In this document: positions 61,200 through 64,000 of the stretch, piece by piece
How positions within the stretch are numbered: the stretch's first letter is position 1
How the letters are laid out: each line of letters opens with the position of its first letter
Assembly (NCBI RefSeq): GCF_029813785.1
Contig: NZ_JARVKY010000012.1
Coordinates: forward strand, 124,001-188,000
Source: Streptomyces sp. DH41
Lineage (GTDB): Bacteria; Actinomycetota; Actinomycetes; Streptomycetales; Streptomycetaceae
Length of the DNA stretch: 64,000 nucleotides
Direction of reading: 5' to 3'
Position numbers and translations under genes: made by a program
Notes under the pieces: model-generated
Databases searched by the model: none
Seen by the model: the letters and a program-made list of their open reading frames with translations, nothing else
What the model was told of the DNA's origin: nothing

Positions 61200-62828
61200 A
61201 TGGGGGCATCAGAATCCGGTCCGGGCCAGGACTCCGATGAGGAGGCACGGCGGCGGCTAAACGCGTACACGTACCTCAGCGCGCCCGAGCGGCTGGAGCA
61301 CGTCGCGATCATGCGGGTCTTCTGCGGAACGCTGCTGGCGGATCTCGCCGTACCGGACATCATGGTGAAACTGCGCCAGGCCGGAACTTTCGCCGCGGGG
61401 CTCGACGCCGACACCCTCACAGTCCGGCTGGAACAGCTGGTGGCCTGGGGAAACCTGCTACGCAGCAGCCACACGGTGAACGCGTCCAGCATCAGCGAGT
61501 ACCAGCGTTCCCGCTCGCGCTACCAGCTGTCGAAACTGGGCGAACGTATCCAGCGGGACGCCGACGGGGTGCTGACCGAGGCCGACGCCGCCCGCGAGGT
61601 CAGCAACGAACTGCTGGCCCTGGTCGAGCGCGGACTACGGGAGCTGGCCGACCTCGTGACCGCGCCGGGCGGCGTCGAGCCGCAGGACGGACTGGAGCGG
61701 ATCAGCACGCTGTTCGTGCAGTTCACCGAGTTCGCGGACTCCATACGCGACTTCTACGCCTACCTCGGCCAGGTGCTGTCCCGCTACGACCTGGACAGCG
61801 CCGAGTACCAGGGCTTCAAGGAGCTGCTCCTGGACTACGTTGAGGCAATCACGGAGGACGTGGCGTTCCGCGCACCCCGGATCTCGGCGGCGTTGGACGC
61901 CCTGTGGCCACACATCCCGGCTCTGCTGGGCCGGCTGGACTCCCACGCCCAGGGGCTCACCGGGCTCTCGACGCAGGCGCAGGGCGAAAGCCGACCGGAC
62001 GTCCGGATCCAGCGCAGCCGGGGCCGCGAATTCGCGGACTGGGAGGGCCTGCGCGGCTGGTTCAGCAACACCGACGGCCAGGGCAGCCAGGTCGACCAGT
62101 TACGCGATGCCACTCTGCGCGCGTTGCAGTCGCTGCTCGCCAACGCCAAGCGGATGCTGCGGTCGGCCACCGGGGAGATGTCCCGGCGCAAGGATCTACT
62201 GCGGCTGGCCCGCTGGTTCGACGAAGCGGCGCCGCAGGACGCACACGACATCGCCGTGGCCGCGTTCGGGCTGTACGGCGCCCGCCATCTGGGCATACCT
62301 CCGGCCACCGACGAGGTGGTGCCCGCCTACACGAGCTGGTGGACCGGTCCGGTGGTCGAGGTACCGGTGGCCCTGCGTGAAAGAGGCAGCCGCGCCCAGC
62401 GGGGCCGGGCCTCCGCGGTGGAGAACCACTCCGCGCAGAAGCAGCTGCTGAGGGAGGCCGCACGGCAGCGGGCAGCGGCCAGAGCAGCGGCGGCGGACGA
62501 ACTGCGCAGCGTGTCCGGCCGGTTCGCTGAGGTACGCCTCACGTCAGCGGCGCTCGGCCTGCTCTTGGAGCTACTGGCCACAGCGCTCGGAAACGCACAG
62601 CTCAGCAGGCCCGTCAGCACCGACGGGGAGAGGACGGCGGTGTTCGACCTCGACTCGGCCAGCAGTGAAGACGCCGAACTGCGTATCCGTCTCAGCGTGC
62701 GCCGGACGGCGGGCGCGCGAACGGTGCTGTACTCGGCCGAGGGCGACCTGCTTCTGGACGACCTGGAGCTGGACATCGGTCGCACCTCCGCCGCGGTCGG
62801 CGGCGAAGCGGAGGCGAGCGTTTCATGA
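61200..62828 (+). CDS. jetA: Wadjet type II JetA-like protein (DUF2397/TIGR02677)
   Basis: 542 aa, ATG at 61200. No ribosome site; TAACCT at 61187-61192 suggests a leaderless message. Matches DUF2397: LNAYTYLSAPERLEHVAIMRVF, MVKLRQAG then LVAWGNLLRS and YQLSKLGERIQR (winged helices like kleisins/MukF), and LRDATLRALQSLLANAKRM. JetA is the kleisin-like subunit of a MukBEF-like complex that restricts plasmid DNA. It overlaps the next gene by 4 bp. SMC-like JetC and nuclease JetD should lie beyond the window. Confidence 0.88.
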   Translation: MGASESGPGQDSDEEARRRLNAYTYLSAPERLEHVAIMRVFCGTLLADLAVPDIMVKLRQAGTFAAGLDADTLTVRLEQLVAWGNLLRSSHTVNASSISEYQRSRSRYQLSKLGERIQRDADGVLTEADAAREVSNELLALVERGLRELADLVTAPGGVEPQDGLERISTLFVQFTEFADSIRDFYAYLGQVLSRYDLDSAEYQGFKELLLDYVEAITEDVAFRAPRISAALDALWPHIPALLGRLDSHAQGLTGLSTQAQGESRPDVRIQRSRGREFADWEGLRGWFSNTDGQGSQVDQLRDATLRALQSLLANAKRMLRSATGEMSRRKDLLRLARWFDEAAPQDAHDIAVAAFGLYGARHLGIPPATDEVVPAYTSWWTGPVVEVPVALRERGSRAQRGRASAVENHSAQKQLLREAARQRAAARAAAADELRSVSGRFAEVRLTSAALGLLLELLATALGNAQLSRPVSTDGERTAVFDLDSASSEDAELRIRLSVRRTAGARTVLYSAEGDLLLDDLELDIGRTSAAVGGEAEASVS

Positions 62829-64000
62829 CCCTCCCCTCGACTCACGATGTAGCCCTGGCAGCCGAGCGCCGCACCGCCGCCCGGCTGCTGCTCGCCCACC
62901 CGCTGATCGCTTCGGACGGCCCCCACGCCGACCTCTTCCCGCTGATCCGCAGGCACGCCGACTGGCTGGGCAAACGGTTCCAGCAGGTGCTCGGCTACCG
63001 CCTGCTGGTCGACAGCTCCTACGCCCGCCTGTTGAAGGCGGGGCTGGGGACGGGTTCGGGTCATCGGCTGGAGCGCTCCACCGGCACCCCGTTCACCCCA
63101 CAGACGTACGCCTGTCTCGCGCTCGCCCTGTCCGTGCTGGTGACTGCGCCCGAGCAGATGCTCCTTTCACACCTGGTCGCCGATATCAGGGCTGCCGCAG
63201 CCGACGCCGGAATCGAGTTGGCGGAGACGGGCCGAGCGGCCGGGAAGCGGACCCTGGTCGCGGCTCTGCGTCAGCTCGTCGACTGGGGCGTGCTCGTCGA
63301 GACCGAGGGCCATGTGGCCGCACTTGTGCAGGAGGCGGGCGGCGAAGCCCTGATCACGGTAGACCGGGAGCTGGCACGCGTGGTCGTCGCCGGCCCGCTC
63401 TCCCAGGCTCGAAACGGCGCCGACCTGGTCCGGCGGGCAGCGGACCCGGGCTTCGGCGGACCACGCACCTACGTGCGCCGGATGCTCGTCGAGACACCCG
63501 TCGTCCACCTCGACGAGCTCACGGACGCCGAGCGTGACTGGCTGCGCACCCGGCAGCGCCGGGAGGCCCAGGCTTTCTCCGAACTCCTCGGTCTGGAGAT
63601 GGAGATCCGTGCCGAGGGCGTGGCGCTGGTGGACCCCGAGGAAAAACTCACGGATCTGCACCTGCCGGGCACGGGGACCGTCGCACAGGCCGCGCTGCTG
63701 CTGGCGGAACGGCTCGTGGAACGCCTTCGGCCGCAGGAACCGGGGCATCCGGCGACCGGCGGGACACTCATCATCGGGGTGGCCGTCCCGGACGGCCTGG
63801 TGGACGAGGTGCTCGCCGAGCTCATTACCGAGTACGGGCAGCGCAGCAACTGGCAACGCGGCTACCTGGAAGACCTTCCCTCCCTGCGAGAGGCCGTACT
63901 GGACTTGCTGGTCCGCATGCGGCTGATGGCCCGCGCGGGCCGACTGCGCGCCGAGGGCGAAGGACTGCCGGAGGGGTACGTCGAAGAGGCATCGGAAGGA
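62825..64000 (+). CDS. jetB: Wadjet type II JetB-like protein (DUF2398/TIGR02678), 3' end cut
   Basis: 392 codons visible, ATG overlapping jetA's TGA (ATGA). DUF2398 features: AAERRTAARLLLAHPLIASDGPHADLFPLIRRH, WLGKRFQQVLGYRLLVDSSYARLLK and TPQTYACLALALSVLVTAPEQMLLSHLVADI in outline, then winged-helix segments (LRQLVDWGVLVETEGH) and GVALVDPEEKLTDL. JetB is the KITE-like (MukE-like) subunit. The frame is open to the window end. Confidence 0.88.
   Translation, partial: MTLPSTHDVALAAERRTAARLLLAHPLIASDGPHADLFPLIRRHADWLGKRFQQVLGYRLLVDSSYARLLKAGLGTGSGHRLERSTGTPFTPQTYACLALALSVLVTAPEQMLLSHLVADIRAAAADAGIELAETGRAAGKRTLVAALRQLVDWGVLVETEGHVAALVQEAGGEALITVDRELARVVVAGPLSQARNGADLVRRAADPGFGGPRTYVRRMLVETPVVHLDELTDAERDWLRTRQRREAQAFSELLGLEMEIRAEGVALVDPEEKLTDLHLPGTGTVAQAALLLAERLVERLRPQEPGHPATGGTLIIGVAVPDGLVDEVLAELITEYGQRSNWQRGYLEDLPSLREAVLDLLVRMRLMARAGRLRAEGEGLPEGYVEEASEG

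Overview
The window is very GC-rich (about 70% or more), with strongly GC-biased third codon positions, frequent GTG starts, AGGAGG-type ribosome sites and families typical of sporulating actinomycetes (Spo0M, DUF5997 with its LysR-like partner, HhH mini-protein, TerD). It is almost certainly Streptomyces or a close relative. No rRNA, tRNA or CRISPR array was seen.

Positions 1-45 kb look like ordinary chromosome. From the left: an LVIVD-repeat secreted protein (cut by the window edge) divergent from a DUF305 lipoprotein; an FprA-like flavoprotein; an ArsR regulator divergent from an Old Yellow Enzyme; a TnpB insertion whose end abuts the Old Yellow Enzyme stop; a BNR-type beta-propeller; two coupled CNNM/CBS membrane proteins; HhH, Spo0M and TerD proteins; uracil-DNA glycosylase; a BadF-type sugar kinase; a CbiX-like protein; a lactonase-type propeller; a FUSC transporter divergent from an Lrp regulator that precedes a HAD phosphatase; a large Tat-exported GH127-like enzyme; DUF4142; a headless LysR-like protein divergent from DUF5997; and DUF1360 and DUF2267 proteins.

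Positions 27-33 kb hold a glycolipid glycosyltransferase-like gene divergent from an SDR, a DMT transporter, a polysaccharide deacetylase and a GH15 enzyme. Positions 33-38 kb encode a molybdenum hydroxylase resembling PaoABC plus its XdhC/PaoD-type maturation factor, with a divergent TetR regulator and two palindromic operators. Positions 38.5-44.5 kb encode a CitA/CitB-type two-component system divergent from a TctCBA tricarboxylate transporter.

Positions 45.8-64 kb are the accessory part. Five translationally coupled genes (DUF4132, MoxR ATPase, DUF5682, VWA, SWIM) form a MoxR/VWA system with the content of the E. coli yehI-L-M-P-Q genes. Next comes a roughly 3-kb cassette of unrecognised genes (a small membrane protein, a MerR-like HTH protein, a small helical protein and a possible nuclease) lying between two 45-bp imperfect direct repeats. 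Then follow another unknown gene, an IS3 remnant, and the first two genes of what looks like a type II Wadjet anti-plasmid system (JetA; JetB cut by the window end). The combination suggests a defence or conflict island.

A recurring oddity is that at least seven intergenic regions carry short degenerate tandem repeats with regular periods (10, 11, 16 or about 31-34 bp), some of which look like copies of the adjacent gene's 3' end.
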